Positions 1 through 8,281 of a stretch of DNA of 64,000 nucleotides are shown here, one piece after another. How positions within the stretch are numbered: position 1 is the stretch's first letter; each line of letters starts with the position of its first letter. This DNA comes from Flavobacterium sp. GT3R68. Lineage in GTDB: Bacteria; Bacteroidota; Bacteroidia; Flavobacteriales; Flavobacteriaceae. Where the stretch lies: contig NZ_VJZK01000005.1 in NCBI RefSeq assembly GCF_007109225.1, positions 1-64,000 of the forward strand, in the 5' to 3' direction. The translations under genes and the position numbers were made by a program. Below the pieces are notes generated by a model. The model ran no database searches. It saw nothing but the letters and a program-made list of their open reading frames with translations, and had not been told where the DNA came from.

Positions 1-776
1 ATATTGAGTCCTCCACAGGAAATAATACGATTTGTGTGCAGTGGGGTAGTGATGTTTTGTTAAGCGGACTTACCCTGGATAGTGGTGTTGCCAATCCATC
101 AGATTATACTTTCCAATGGTTTTTAAATGGAAATCTAGTGGGTACAGGCAGTACATATTCAATTACAGCCACCACACCGATGCCTTGGGAAGGAGACTAC
201 ACGGTAGTGGCTACCAGTACCAGTGCTTTAGGATGCGTATCGCTACCATCTGATCCCTTCCAGGTAGTTCAGGCAGGACCGCCTGTGGCACAGGATCCAC
301 CCTATGAGATAAACAATTTCTTTTCGGATAACCAGATTGTCACTATTCTGGTGAATGGATATGGTTACTACCATTATTCAATGGACAATGGACCGAGATT
401 GGACAATGGAGGGGTGTTTGAAAATGTAGGCATTGGCAATCATACTGTAATGGTATACGATGTTGAGGGAGATTGCGGACCGCCGATTTCAATAGATGTT
501 GTGACCGTTAATTATCCGACGTTTTTTACCCCTAACGGGGATGGAATTCATGACACTTGGAATATTATTGGATTTAAACCGGAAAATAACGCAAAAATTT
601 ATATATTTGACCGCTACGGAAAACTCCTTAAACAGCTCAGTCCGATTAATTCAACTGGCTGGGACGGTACTTTTAACGGGCAGCCCCTATTTTCAACAGA
701 TTACTGGTTTACAGTAGATTATACTGAAAAAGGTGCCAATAAAGTATTTAAAGCGCATTTTTCATTAAAAAGATAA
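1..776 (+). CDS. T9SS type B (gliding-motility-associated) C-terminal domain protein, 5' truncated by window
   Basis: This is the C-terminal part of a large secreted protein. The frame is open to the first base of the window, so the real start lies upstream. The visible part begins with Ig/PKD-like beta-sandwich sequence (a FQWFLNG...GDYTVVAT pattern typical of adhesin modules). It ends in a type B CTD sorting signal of about 85 residues: FFTPNGDGIHDTW, then IYIFDRYGK, GWDGTFNG and a terminal KAHFSLKR. In Bacteroidota such CTDs direct export through the type IX secretion system and surface attachment. The next gene, 6 bp downstream, is a PorP/SprF-type membrane protein, the usual dedicated partner of type B cargo (as SprF is for SprB). 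The exact adhesin function cannot be told from the tail alone. Confidence 0.9.
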   Translation, partial: IESSTGNNTICVQWGSDVLLSGLTLDSGVANPSDYTFQWFLNGNLVGTGSTYSITATTPMPWEGDYTVVATSTSALGCVSLPSDPFQVVQAGPPVAQDPPYEINNFFSDNQIVTILVNGYGYYHYSMDNGPRLDNGGVFENVGIGNHTVMVYDVEGDCGPPISIDVVTVNYPTFFTPNGDGIHDTWNIIGFKPENNAKIYIFDRYGKLLKQLSPINSTGWDGTFNGQPLFSTDYWFTVDYTEKGANKVFKAHFSLKR

Positions 777-782
777 ACACCA

Positions 783-1781
783 ATGAATTTTAAGAAGAGG
801 TATATAGTATTACTATGGTTTATATCACAAGTGTCTTTTTCGCAAGAAGGCGTTGCAGTATATTCAGATTATTTATCTGATAACTATTATTTAATTCATC
901 CCTCCATGGCCGGCGCAGCAAATTGCGCGAAAATCAGACTTACGGCACGTAAGCAATGGTTTGGTCAGGAAGATGCGCCTCAAATGCAGACAGTGAGTTT
1001 TAATGGAAGTATCGGTGAAAAATCTGGAGCGGGTATTATTATTTTTAATGATAAAAATGGTTATCATTCTCAAAAAGGAGTGAAGTTTACTTATGCGCAT
1101 CATATTATGTTCTCGCGAGATAACATTGATTTGAATCAATTGTCATTCGGTATCAGCGCGGCTTTAATTCAAAGCTCCTTAGATGAAACCGAATTTAGAA
1201 ATTCGCCGGGTTTTGACCCGAATGTAGCAGGAACAATTGTTCAAAAAGATTCCTATTATAATTTTGATATTGGTGCGTCGTATAACTATTTGGATTTTTA
1301 TGCACACTTAACTGTTAAAAATGCGGTTGAGACCAGAAGAGAAATATACAGCGAATATGAGAGTGACAATCTTAGAAAAATCATCGTTAGTGCCGGTTAC
1401 ATCTTTGGCGACAAAGAAAATATTTTATGGGAACCTTCTTTAATGTTTCAGACAGTGGGTCAAACTAAGGAGAGGTCAATTGATTTGAACTTAAAAGCCT
1501 ACAAGACATTAGATTTTGGAAAACTATGGGGTGGCATATCTTACAGAAGAAGTATTGAAGGAGCAGAATATCAGAATGGAAATACTATTGTAAATCAAAA
1601 ATTGCAATACATTACACCAATTGTTGGCGTAAATTATAATAATTTCATGTTTTCTTATACTTATTCACTTGTATCAGGTGCTGTAAGATTTGATAATGGG
1701 GGCTACCACCAAATTACATTAGGAATGAACCTTTTCTGCAAAAGAGAAAAATACGAATGTAATTGTCCGGCAATTAATTAA
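783..1781 (+). CDS. PorP/SprF family T9SS outer-membrane protein
   Basis: This 332-residue protein has a signal peptide ending near SFSQ (residues 1-21). It then shows the family hallmark of a short N-terminal stretch with NPSMAGA-like sequence (here IHPSMAGA), an RKQWFG-type element and a series of beta-strand-rich segments suggesting an outer-membrane barrel. Family members (SprF, PorP) bind type B CTD cargo and may anchor it at the surface. The gene starts 6 bp after the cargo gene, so the two are probably co-transcribed, and a strong hairpin terminator follows at 1803-1833. The last residues hold a Cys pair (CKREKYECNC) whose role is unclear. The assignment rests on sequence style and neighbourhood. 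Confidence 0.88.
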   Translation: MNFKKRYIVLLWFISQVSFSQEGVAVYSDYLSDNYYLIHPSMAGAANCAKIRLTARKQWFGQEDAPQMQTVSFNGSIGEKSGAGIIIFNDKNGYHSQKGVKFTYAHHIMFSRDNIDLNQLSFGISAALIQSSLDETEFRNSPGFDPNVAGTIVQKDSYYNFDIGASYNYLDFYAHLTVKNAVETRREIYSEYESDNLRKIIVSAGYIFGDKENILWEPSLMFQTVGQTKERSIDLNLKAYKTLDFGKLWGGISYRRSIEGAEYQNGNTIVNQKLQYITPIVGVNYNNFMFSYTYSLVSGAVRFDNGGYHQITLGMNLFCKREKYECNCPAIN

Positions 1782-1802
1782 TTTTAACGTTAATATTAAT
1801 TC

Positions 1803-1833
1803 AGTCCCGATTTTTATCGGGACTATTTTTTTT
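1803..1833 (+). terminator. Intrinsic terminator after the porP/sprF-like gene
   Basis: A perfect 9-bp stem AGTCCCGAT/ATCGGGACT with a TTTT loop is followed by a run of eight T. It separates the T9SS pair from the carbonic anhydrase gene starting at 1839. Confidence 0.85.
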
Positions 1834-1838
1834 AGACT

Positions 1839-2354
1839 ATGTTGATAAAATCTGTAAATGGAAAAAGCCCTGTGATTCCACAGGATTGTTATGTTGCTGA
1901 AAATGCAACTATAGTGGGTGATGTAACATTTGGAACATCCTGTAGTGTATGGTTCAATGCAGTCATTCGTGGTGACGTTCACTTTATTAAAATAGGAAAT
2001 AAAGTCAACATCCAGGATGGTGCTGTTATTCACTGTACGTACCAAAAGCATCCCACTGTTATTGGTAATAATGTTTCTATTGGGCATAATGCAATTGTTC
2101 ACGGGTGTACTATAAATGATAATGTTTTGATCGGAATGGGATCCATTGTAATGGACAACTGTGTCATTGGCAGCAACTCTATTATCGCTGCCGGTGCTGT
2201 TATCACGCAAAATACGGTAGTGGAATCCGGAACGATCTGGGCCGGTGTTCCTGCGAAGAAAGTCAAAGATATTGATCAGTCGGATTTTTCCGGGGAAATT
2301 GAACGTATTTCCAATAATTATGTAATGTACTCGAGTTGGTTTAAGGAAGGGTAG
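1839..2354 (+). CDS. Gamma carbonic anhydrase family protein (left-handed beta-helix)
   Basis: This 171-residue cytoplasmic protein is built almost entirely of hexapeptide repeats (for example NATIVG, VIGNNV, SIGHNA, VLIGMG), the signature of a left-handed parallel beta-helix trimer. Histidines in GAVIHCTYQKH and IGHNAIVHG fit the zinc-ligand positions of gamma-class carbonic anhydrases and PaaY/YrdA-like relatives. These hydrate CO2 or, in some relatives, act as thioesterases. The start at 1839 lies directly behind the upstream terminator, so the gene either depends on readthrough or has a promoter overlapping the hairpin. Length is typical. Actual anhydrase activity is not provable from sequence. 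Confidence 0.88.
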   Translation: MLIKSVNGKSPVIPQDCYVAENATIVGDVTFGTSCSVWFNAVIRGDVHFIKIGNKVNIQDGAVIHCTYQKHPTVIGNNVSIGHNAIVHGCTINDNVLIGMGSIVMDNCVIGSNSIIAAGAVITQNTVVESGTIWAGVPAKKVKDIDQSDFSGEIERISNNYVMYSSWFKEG

Positions 2355-2450
2355 TCCTCGGACAGGGATTGCTCCGCCAGTTTGCTTTGCTCGTGTAGCG
2401 GCATCCCGCGCTTTAGCTCGGATACACCTAATAGCCCGGCCATCCGCATG
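2355..2450 (-). repeat. Dispersed intergenic repeat, family A, copy 1
   Basis: This gap between convergent genes is locally GC-richer than its surroundings. Read on the minus strand it shares the layout of 37695-37790: GGCTATT, then TCCG, then GCGCGGGATGCCGCT (the other copy has GCGTGGGATGCCGCT). It has no coding potential. Similar GAGCTATT...GGGATGCCGCT elements are, to my recollection, common between Flavobacterium genes; their function is unknown. Confidence 0.55.
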
Positions 2451-3227
2451 CTAAAAATATTTTTCTGTCACCGAAAATTTGTGTTCCAGTATGTCCGACA
2501 ATACCTTTGGATTTCCATTGGTGTAGAAAACATGGGTACTGCTTGTTGCGGTATTGAATCCTATTTTCTCTTTTAGGATGTTTTGGGTCTGTCTTGCAAC
2601 TGCTTCGCCTGAATCGATAATCTGAATATGTTCGGGCAGTATTTTTTTGATTTTTGGAATCAGATAAGGATAATGACTGCAGCCTAATACCAGGTAATCG
2701 ATATTGGCTTCAATCATCGGAGTGATATAGGCTGTCAATAGCTGATCCGTTTCAGGGGAATCAATATCACCGTTTTCAATCAATTCTACCAGTCCGTGAC
2801 CGATTTGCTCGATGATTTTGGTGTTTTGATACATCTCGACCGTCTTGCTGAAAAGCGCACTATTAATGGTGCCTTTAGTGGCCAAAATGCCAATTGTCTG
2901 GGTCTTCGAATTATTGGCGGCCGGCTTGATTGCCGGTTCAATTCCAATGAACGGTACATCGTACTTAGCTCTTAACTCTTTAATTGCGTTTGTTGTGGCG
3001 GTGTTACAGGCGACAACAATTATTTTGCAACCCATTTCTAAAAGCAGTTCGGTGTTCTTTTTGCTGAGTGCAATGATTTCCTCTTTAGATTTTTTCCCGT
3101 AAGGTGCATTACTGCTGTCCGCCAAATAAATGGTATTTTCGCCAGGCAGCAATTGATAAATCGCTTTCCAGATGGAGGTGCCGCCAATTCCGGAGTCGAA
3201 GAGACCTATGGGGTTGTTGTTATTCAT
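2451..3227 (-). CDS. murI: Glutamate racemase
   Basis: Interconverts L- and D-glutamate in the cytoplasm and so supplies D-Glu for peptidoglycan. The 258-residue protein has the family N-terminus IGLFDSGIGG, a first catalytic cysteine at about C74 in VVACNTATT, and the second at about C183 in VLGCSHYPYL. Length is normal. It is the last gene of the minus-strand envelope block but has its own terminator-separated unit, with a hairpin at 3244-3274 upstream. A -7-like box (TACATTTG on the minus strand, 3233-3240) lies only 5 bp before the ATG, so the transcript may have almost no leader. Confidence 0.96.
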   Translation of the reverse strand: MNNNNPIGLFDSGIGGTSIWKAIYQLLPGENTIYLADSSNAPYGKKSKEEIIALSKKNTELLLEMGCKIIVVACNTATTNAIKELRAKYDVPFIGIEPAIKPAANNSKTQTIGILATKGTINSALFSKTVEMYQNTKIIEQIGHGLVELIENGDIDSPETDQLLTAYITPMIEANIDYLVLGCSHYPYLIPKIKKILPEHIQIIDSGEAVARQTQNILKEKIGFNTATSSTHVFYTNGNPKVLSDILEHKFSVTEKYF

Positions 3228-3232
3228 AAAAA

Positions 3233-3240
3233 CAAATGTA
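3233..3240 (-). promoter_or_regulatory. Putative -7 box for murI
   Basis: Minus-strand TACATTTG matches the Bacteroidota consensus TAnnTTTG exactly. It sits 5 bp upstream of the murI ATG and inside the T-rich tail of the ompH terminator, so it may be a chance match. If real, the mRNA would be leaderless or nearly so. Confidence 0.35.
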
Positions 3241-3274
3241 AAAAAAAACTGCTCAAAATGTTCGAGCAGTTTTT
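3241..3274 (-). terminator. Terminator of the bamA-ompH operon
   Basis: An 11-bp stem (AAAAACTGCTC/GAGCAGTTTTT) has a 9-nt loop and, on the minus strand, a long T run. It lies between the downstream ompH gene and murI. Confidence 0.85.
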
Positions 3275-3298
3275 AAATATTTTTTTAAAGGAAGATTT

Positions 3299-3802
3299 TT
3301 AGAAACCTAAGTCTTTCTTCACATCAACAGTGATTTCCGGTCCGTCAGCCAATAAAAGACCTTCAGAATTCAAAACATACTGATATCCTTTTGCTTTACC
3401 TACTTTTTGGATCGATGCTTTGATTTTTTCGTAGATTGGTTTGGTGATATCCTGTTCTTTTTGTTGCAATTCTTTTTGAGCATTGTCTCTGTAGTCAACA
3501 ATCCTTTTTTGCATTTCCTGCACTTCTTTTGAACGGTCCTCGTTTACTTTGTCACCAACAGTAGCGGCTTCCGATTCGTATTTTTTAAGTTTGTTCTGGT
3601 ATTCCTCAACCATTGTTTTGTATTCGGTATCATAAGTAGCGCTCAATTTTTCCAATTGTTTTTGAGCATCTAACATAGCTGGCATTTTTGCCATAATTTC
3701 GCTAACATTAACGTGTGCTGTTTTAGATTGCGCATTTGCAAGTTGGTTAGCGCCAAAGAAGAAAACTGTGGCTATTAGTAAAGTTTTCAATTGTTTCATC
3801 AT
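3299..3802 (-). CDS. OmpH/Skp family periplasmic chaperone
   Basis: This 167-residue protein has a signal peptide (residues 1-25, ending ANAQ). It is followed by a short strand segment with AHVNVSEIMAKMP, a long charged coiled-coil arm (about residues 45-125, rich in E, K and Q), and a C-terminal strand with YVLNSEGLLLADG. That is the Skp 'jellyfish' architecture, a trimeric chaperone that carries unfolded outer-membrane proteins to the BAM complex. The gene is the last of the bamA operon, which fits the role. Either of the first two Met codons could be the start. A second, larger paralogue lies immediately upstream. Confidence 0.92.
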   Translation of the reverse strand: MMKQLKTLLIATVFFFGANQLANAQSKTAHVNVSEIMAKMPAMLDAQKQLEKLSATYDTEYKTMVEEYQNKLKKYESEAATVGDKVNEDRSKEVQEMQKRIVDYRDNAQKELQQKEQDITKPIYEKIKASIQKVGKAKGYQYVLNSEGLLLADGPEITVDVKKDLGF

Positions 3803-3846
3803 TTTAAAAGTATTAATTAATTTATTGGTTTCTATTCGGTTTTATT

Positions 3847-4791
3847 CTATTTCAATTTGTCTGCTTTTGCTTTTTTTGCAGCTTCACGATCTTCTAAAAT
3901 CTTTTTTCTTCTTTCTTCAAGGACTTTTTTACGATCTTCCAAAGTTTTTGCCTTGGCATCGGCCGCTTTTTGCTTAGCGTCTGGAACTGTAGTGACAGTA
4001 CTATCGGCTGGTTTATTGTTATTAGCAGGAACCGTGCCATTTTTTTTGGCAGCCTTGTCAGCTAATACTTGTTTTCTCTTTTCTTCCGCTGCCTTTTTCT
4101 TTTCATCGGCTGCCGCTTTTCGGTCGGTCATCATTTTTTCGCGTGCAGCTTTTCTTTCGTCCAATGCTTTTTGTCTTTCTGCCAAGGCAGGATTGTCGGA
4201 TTCAAGATTTTCTTTATATTCTTTAGCTTCCTCTAATTTCAGCTGTTTTTTGGTCATCTGTTCCCTTTTCTGAGCCCGGGTGATTACACGAACTACACGG
4301 TCGCTGATATCAAATCTTTTGGCAGCGAATAACATGGTCAAATCGGAGGATTTGTCAAAGATAAAATCATATTTCTGAGCTTCAGAGATATCCTGAACAG
4401 CGGTGAAAACCTGATCTTGAATTGGTTTTACCAGAACAGCTTTCTGAATGATTAAATCCCCGTTAGGGCCGAACCTTTTTTGTTGGTAATCATATAATTC
4501 GGTCTCCAGAAATTTTATTTCTTCTTGTCTTTCGGCAATCAGCTCCTTTGTTAACAGGATTTCTTCTGTTTTTAAGGCGTCCTTAAGTTTTACAATATCA
4601 TTTTTCTTTACTTCGATTTCCTGCTTCCACTTTTGGGCTTTTTGTTCTAATTGATTTTTAGCCTCGGTATAATCCGGAACGTTCTGCAAAATATATTCCA
4701 TATCAATATAGCCAATCTTAACCCCTTTGGTTTGTGCCTGAGTGGTTAATGAGACCGCTGTAATCATCAATAATAAAAAATGTTTCCTCAT
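3847..4791 (-). CDS. OmpH/Skp family protein with Lys/Ala/Glu-rich C-terminal extension
   Basis: This 314-residue protein has a signal peptide (MRKHFLLLMITAVSLTTQAQ). The Skp/OmpH region opens with KIGYIDMEYILQNVPDY, a coiled-coil arm follows (about residues 35-110), and the domain closes with YDFIFDKSSDLTML near residue 150. From about residue 175 the protein becomes a highly charged, low-complexity stretch (ALDERKAAREKM, EEKRKQVL, EERRKKILEDRE). This extension is absent from the neighbouring paralogue and probably forms a long helix or is disordered. It lies 44 bp upstream of the second ompH gene and directly downstream of bamA, consistent with a chaperone feeding the BAM machine. Confidence 0.9.
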   Translation of the reverse strand: MRKHFLLLMITAVSLTTQAQTKGVKIGYIDMEYILQNVPDYTEAKNQLEQKAQKWKQEIEVKKNDIVKLKDALKTEEILLTKELIAERQEEIKFLETELYDYQQKRFGPNGDLIIQKAVLVKPIQDQVFTAVQDISEAQKYDFIFDKSSDLTMLFAAKRFDISDRVVRVITRAQKREQMTKKQLKLEEAKEYKENLESDNPALAERQKALDERKAAREKMMTDRKAAADEKKKAAEEKRKQVLADKAAKKNGTVPANNNKPADSTVTTVPDAKQKAADAKAKTLEDRKKVLEERRKKILEDREAAKKAKADKLK

Positions 4792-4831
4792 AACGTAAAA
4801 ATTATATTAGAAAATATTGTCTCTGCTTTTA

Positions 4832-7531
4832 TTAAAATTGCTGTCCGATAATGAAATGGGTTTCCCATCCATTAGGTTTTGTTTCCCCTGGAAGTGCATC
4901 AAAACCGTGAGCAAAATCAATACCCAATAATCCGAATGCAGGCATAAATACTCTAAGTCCAAATCCAGCCGAACGTTGCAGTACGAATGGGTTGTAATCC
5001 TTAAAGTTGTCATAGGCAGCTCCTCCTTCAATAAAGGTCAGCGCATAGATGGAAGCTGACGATTTCATGGTTATTGGATAACGCAATTCTAATGAGAACT
5101 TATTGTATATAGTTGCTCCATTTTGAGCCCCTTTATCAGGTCCGCTCGGAACAATTGGCGTTAATGATTGGTTAGGATATCCTCTTAACCCGATAACTTC
5201 GCGTCCATCCAATGCAAAATTCGCCAATCCGTCACCACCGAGATAGAAACGCTCAAACGGAACGAGTCCTCTGTCCTGATTATAAGCACCTAAGAATCCG
5301 AATTCGCCCAAAGAACGAAGTACTAATTTACCATAAATTTTGGTATACCAGTCGGCTTTGAACTTAATTTTGTAATATTCCAACCAATTAAACTTTTTCT
5401 GATCGACTTTGGCGGGATCCGCACTAGCTTCGCTATACGTGGCAACTGCGGTGTAATTTAGCAATTTTCCGTCGTCGTTATAATTTGCAACTAAATATTC
5501 TCCGTTTTGTACTATAGTTCCGCCAGGTCCTGTTGCGGAGGAAAGTGGCTCGGTACCTGTATAGGTCTTTTTGTACGCTTCCTGATTTTCTAAATCGCCA
5601 TAATCGATTCCATTCATCAAGGAGTAAGGAGGTGTGAATTTTGCTGAAACAGTGAATTCAGAACCATATGTTGGGAATATCGGATTGAATCCTTTATTAC
5701 TTCTTGTTAATCCAACCGTATAAGCAAAGTTTCTTGATGCTCCGTCTCCAAATTTAAACAATCCGGTGTTGTAATTATTTAAATCATAATACTGGAAGCT
5801 GACTGAGTTTGAAAACACGAAAGAATCATCCGGTTTTGCCAATCTTTTTGCCAATCCTACCGATACCGACAGGATATTAAAGCTTTTGCTTTTATCGACA
5901 CTTCTAGTTTGATAATTGTTCAGGAATTGCTTGCTATAGGAGAAAGAGGTACTGAATTGTACCGGTTTCTTGCCTCCAAGCCATGGTTCTGTAAACGACA
6001 TGCTATAGGTCTGGAAATAAGAACTTCCCTGTAAACGCAAAGCTACTTTTTGTCCGTCTCCCATCGGAAGAGGTCTGTAAGCTTCTTTCTTGAAAATGTT
6101 ACGCATCGAGAAGTTGTTGAAAGACAATCCTAAGGTTCCAATGAAACCTCCGCCGCCATAACCTCCCTGAAGTTCGATTTGGCTGGATCCTTTTTCTACT
6201 AAGTTGTATTCGATATCTACAGTTCCGGCCTGCGCATCTACATTTTTGAATTTTGGATCAATTGCTTCCGCATCAAAAAATCCTAACTGTCCAATTTCGC
6301 GAATGGTTCGTACCAAGTCTTCCTTACTGTATTTCTGTCCAGGTCTTGTTTTTAGTTCGCGGTAAATAACTTCATCATTTGTTTTATCATTCCCCACGAC
6401 GGTAATTTTGTTGAAATAGGCAATAGGGCCTTCAGTAATCCTGATTTCAAAATCAATCGTGTCGTTTGCAGTTTTTACTTCGACCGCATTGATGTTTGAA
6501 AATAAATATCCGTTGTTTTGGTAAATATTAGTAATGTCATCCCCGTCAGGCTTGGTCTTATCGGCAATTCTTTTCTGCAAAAGCACTCCGTTATATACAT
6601 CCCCTTTTTTGATTCCTAATTTGCGGGCAAGAGTTTGATCCGAGTAGACTGTGTTCCCCAAAAATTTAATATCCCCGAAGTAATATTTGTTTCCTTCTTC
6701 GATATTTATTTTAATGGCCAGTTTATTTTTTTCGTTGTTGAAAGTAACACTGTCTGAAACAATCCGGGCATCACGGTAACCTTTCTCTTTATATTTATCA
6801 ATGATTTTTACCAAATCCTCTTTGTATTTGTCCTTGATAAATTTAGAGGCTTTCCAAAAACGAAAGAGGTTCTGCTGCTTGGTACTCGACATGGTTCGAC
6901 GGAGCTTAGCATCTGTAAATTTCCCGTTGCCAACAAAGTCAATTTTACTGATTTTGATTTTATTGCCTTTGTCCACGGCTACCAGCATTTTTACTTCATT
7001 TCCATTGATGGTATCCGGCATCGTACGGATGTTTACTTTGGCATTGTAGTAACCGTCCTTGCGGTATTTATTTTCTATATAATTTTTGGTGGTGGTAATC
7101 AGATTTTCATTGACAACTTTTCCTTTGGTCAGGCCATTATCTTTAATGAACGTTTCTTTTTTACTTTTTTTGATTCCGGTAAATTTCACCTCGCCCAATT
7201 TTGGCAATTCAATAATATTCAGTTCCAGCCAGATGCTATCGCCGTCTATTTTATTGACATAAAAATCAATTTCACTGAAAAGTCCCAGTTTGCCCAATTT
7301 CTTGATGGCATTGCTGATTTCTTCTCCCGGAACAGTAATGGATTGTCCTTTTTCAAGGCCGGCAAAGGTGACTACGGTTTGTTTGTTGAAACTTATTTTG
7401 CCTGTAACATCTACATCGGCTAAAATATATTTTGTCCCTTGGTCAAAAGGAACTCTTTCTTGGGCGTTTATTTGAGAAATACTTCCAAAAACGAATAAGG
7501 CGAGGAAGATTTTTAAGGCTTTATTTAACAC
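4832..7531 (-). CDS. bamA: Outer membrane protein assembly factor BamA
   Basis: Omp85-family protein of the outer membrane that inserts beta-barrel proteins. After the signal peptide (ending INAQ) come POTRA repeats (about residues 25-430), then a 16-strand-type barrel with the conserved loop motif VIGLRGYPN and a C-terminal FIIGQQF-type end with terminal Phe. I place the start at the GTG at 7531: it gives an ideal 24-residue signal peptide (VLNKALKIF...INAQ) and lies 7 bp after the uppS stop. In-frame upstream starts (GTG 7555, ATG 7606, ATG 7663) would put a charged tail before the signal peptide and lie inside uppS. The mature protein is about 875 residues, normal for Flavobacteriia. It sits in the conserved order uppS-bamA-ompH-ompH. 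Confidence 0.95.
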   Translation of the reverse strand: MLNKALKIFLALFVFGSISQINAQERVPFDQGTKYILADVDVTGKISFNKQTVVTFAGLEKGQSITVPGEEISNAIKKLGKLGLFSEIDFYVNKIDGDSIWLELNIIELPKLGEVKFTGIKKSKKETFIKDNGLTKGKVVNENLITTTKNYIENKYRKDGYYNAKVNIRTMPDTINGNEVKMLVAVDKGNKIKISKIDFVGNGKFTDAKLRRTMSSTKQQNLFRFWKASKFIKDKYKEDLVKIIDKYKEKGYRDARIVSDSVTFNNEKNKLAIKINIEEGNKYYFGDIKFLGNTVYSDQTLARKLGIKKGDVYNGVLLQKRIADKTKPDGDDITNIYQNNGYLFSNINAVEVKTANDTIDFEIRITEGPIAYFNKITVVGNDKTNDEVIYRELKTRPGQKYSKEDLVRTIREIGQLGFFDAEAIDPKFKNVDAQAGTVDIEYNLVEKGSSQIELQGGYGGGGFIGTLGLSFNNFSMRNIFKKEAYRPLPMGDGQKVALRLQGSSYFQTYSMSFTEPWLGGKKPVQFSTSFSYSKQFLNNYQTRSVDKSKSFNILSVSVGLAKRLAKPDDSFVFSNSVSFQYYDLNNYNTGLFKFGDGASRNFAYTVGLTRSNKGFNPIFPTYGSEFTVSAKFTPPYSLMNGIDYGDLENQEAYKKTYTGTEPLSSATGPGGTIVQNGEYLVANYNDDGKLLNYTAVATYSEASADPAKVDQKKFNWLEYYKIKFKADWYTKIYGKLVLRSLGEFGFLGAYNQDRGLVPFERFYLGGDGLANFALDGREVIGLRGYPNQSLTPIVPSGPDKGAQNGATIYNKFSLELRYPITMKSSASIYALTFIEGGAAYDNFKDYNPFVLQRSAGFGLRVFMPAFGLLGIDFAHGFDALPGETKPNGWETHFIIGQQF

Positions 7532-7538
7532 TAAAAAA

Positions 7539-8279
7539 TTATTTAATTTGTTCACTTGTTTTTCCAAATCTGCGTTCTCTTTTTTGATAGCTAATGATTG
7601 CCTCATATAAATCTTCTTCTTTAAAGTCTGGCCATAAAACCTCGGTAAAATACAGTTCTGCATAGGCTATTTGCCATAATAGAAAGTTGCTGATCCGGTG
7701 TTCTCCGCTGGTTCTGATTAATAAATCTACCTCTGGTAAATTTTGCGTGTAAAGATGCTGATTAATAATTGATTCGTCAATACTGTCTATTGAAATTATA
7801 TTATTTTTAACTTTATCACTAATGTTCTTCACGGCATTCACGATTTCCTCCCGTGAACCGTAGCTTAACGCCAAAGTCAGCACCATTCTGGTATTGCTTT
7901 TTGTTTTAGTGATTACTTCCTGAAGTTCTTTTTGAGCGGATTTCGGCAACAAATCCAGATTACCGATCGAGTTCAATTGGATGTTGTTATCCTGAAGGGT
8001 TTTGAGTTCGTTTTTTAAAGAACTGATTAACAGTTTCATGAGGATGTCGACCTCTAATTTTGGCCTGTTCCAATTTTCTGTAGAAAAGGCGTATAAAGTC
8101 AGATTCTCAATGCCAAGCCTGGCACAAGTTTCTACTGTGGTCCTGACGGATTTAGTTCCGCTTTCGTGACCAAAGGCCCGTAACAACCCTTTTTGTTTCG
8201 CCCAACGCCCATTGCCGTCCATAATGATGGCGAGGTGTTTGGGTAAATTATTCTTATTTATAGTATCTAGTAAACTCAT
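7539..8279 (-). CDS. uppS: Polyprenyl (undecaprenyl) diphosphate synthase, cis-type
   Basis: Makes the C55 lipid carrier for peptidoglycan and O-antigen by adding isopentenyl diphosphate units to farnesyl diphosphate. Motifs: HLAIIMDGNGRWAK with the catalytic Asp at about residue 21, the FSTENW element, and the C-terminal LLIRTSGEHRISNFLLWQ with the active-site Arg and Ser. I chose the ATG at 8279, 2 bp after the upstream stop, giving 246 residues. The longer frame from 8300 would add seven unsupported residues inside the DUF6089 gene. Tight spacing to DUF6089 and bamA indicates one operon. Confidence 0.96.
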   Translation of the reverse strand: MSLLDTINKNNLPKHLAIIMDGNGRWAKQKGLLRAFGHESGTKSVRTTVETCARLGIENLTLYAFSTENWNRPKLEVDILMKLLISSLKNELKTLQDNNIQLNSIGNLDLLPKSAQKELQEVITKTKSNTRMVLTLALSYGSREEIVNAVKNISDKVKNNIISIDSIDESIINQHLYTQNLPEVDLLIRTSGEHRISNFLLWQIAYAELYFTEVLWPDFKEEDLYEAIISYQKRERRFGKTSEQIK

Positions 8280-8281
8280 TT

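Noticed and set aside
1719..2210. 163-residue minus-strand frame antisense to the carbonic anhydrase gene
   Set aside because: It runs through the 1803-1833 terminator and opposite a well-conserved hexapeptide-repeat gene; its composition is unlike a real protein.
3857..4273. 138-residue plus-strand Ser/Phe/Ala-rich frame
   Set aside because: It is the antisense shadow of the Lys/Ala/Glu-rich tail of the ompH-like gene, a common artefact of low-complexity codons.
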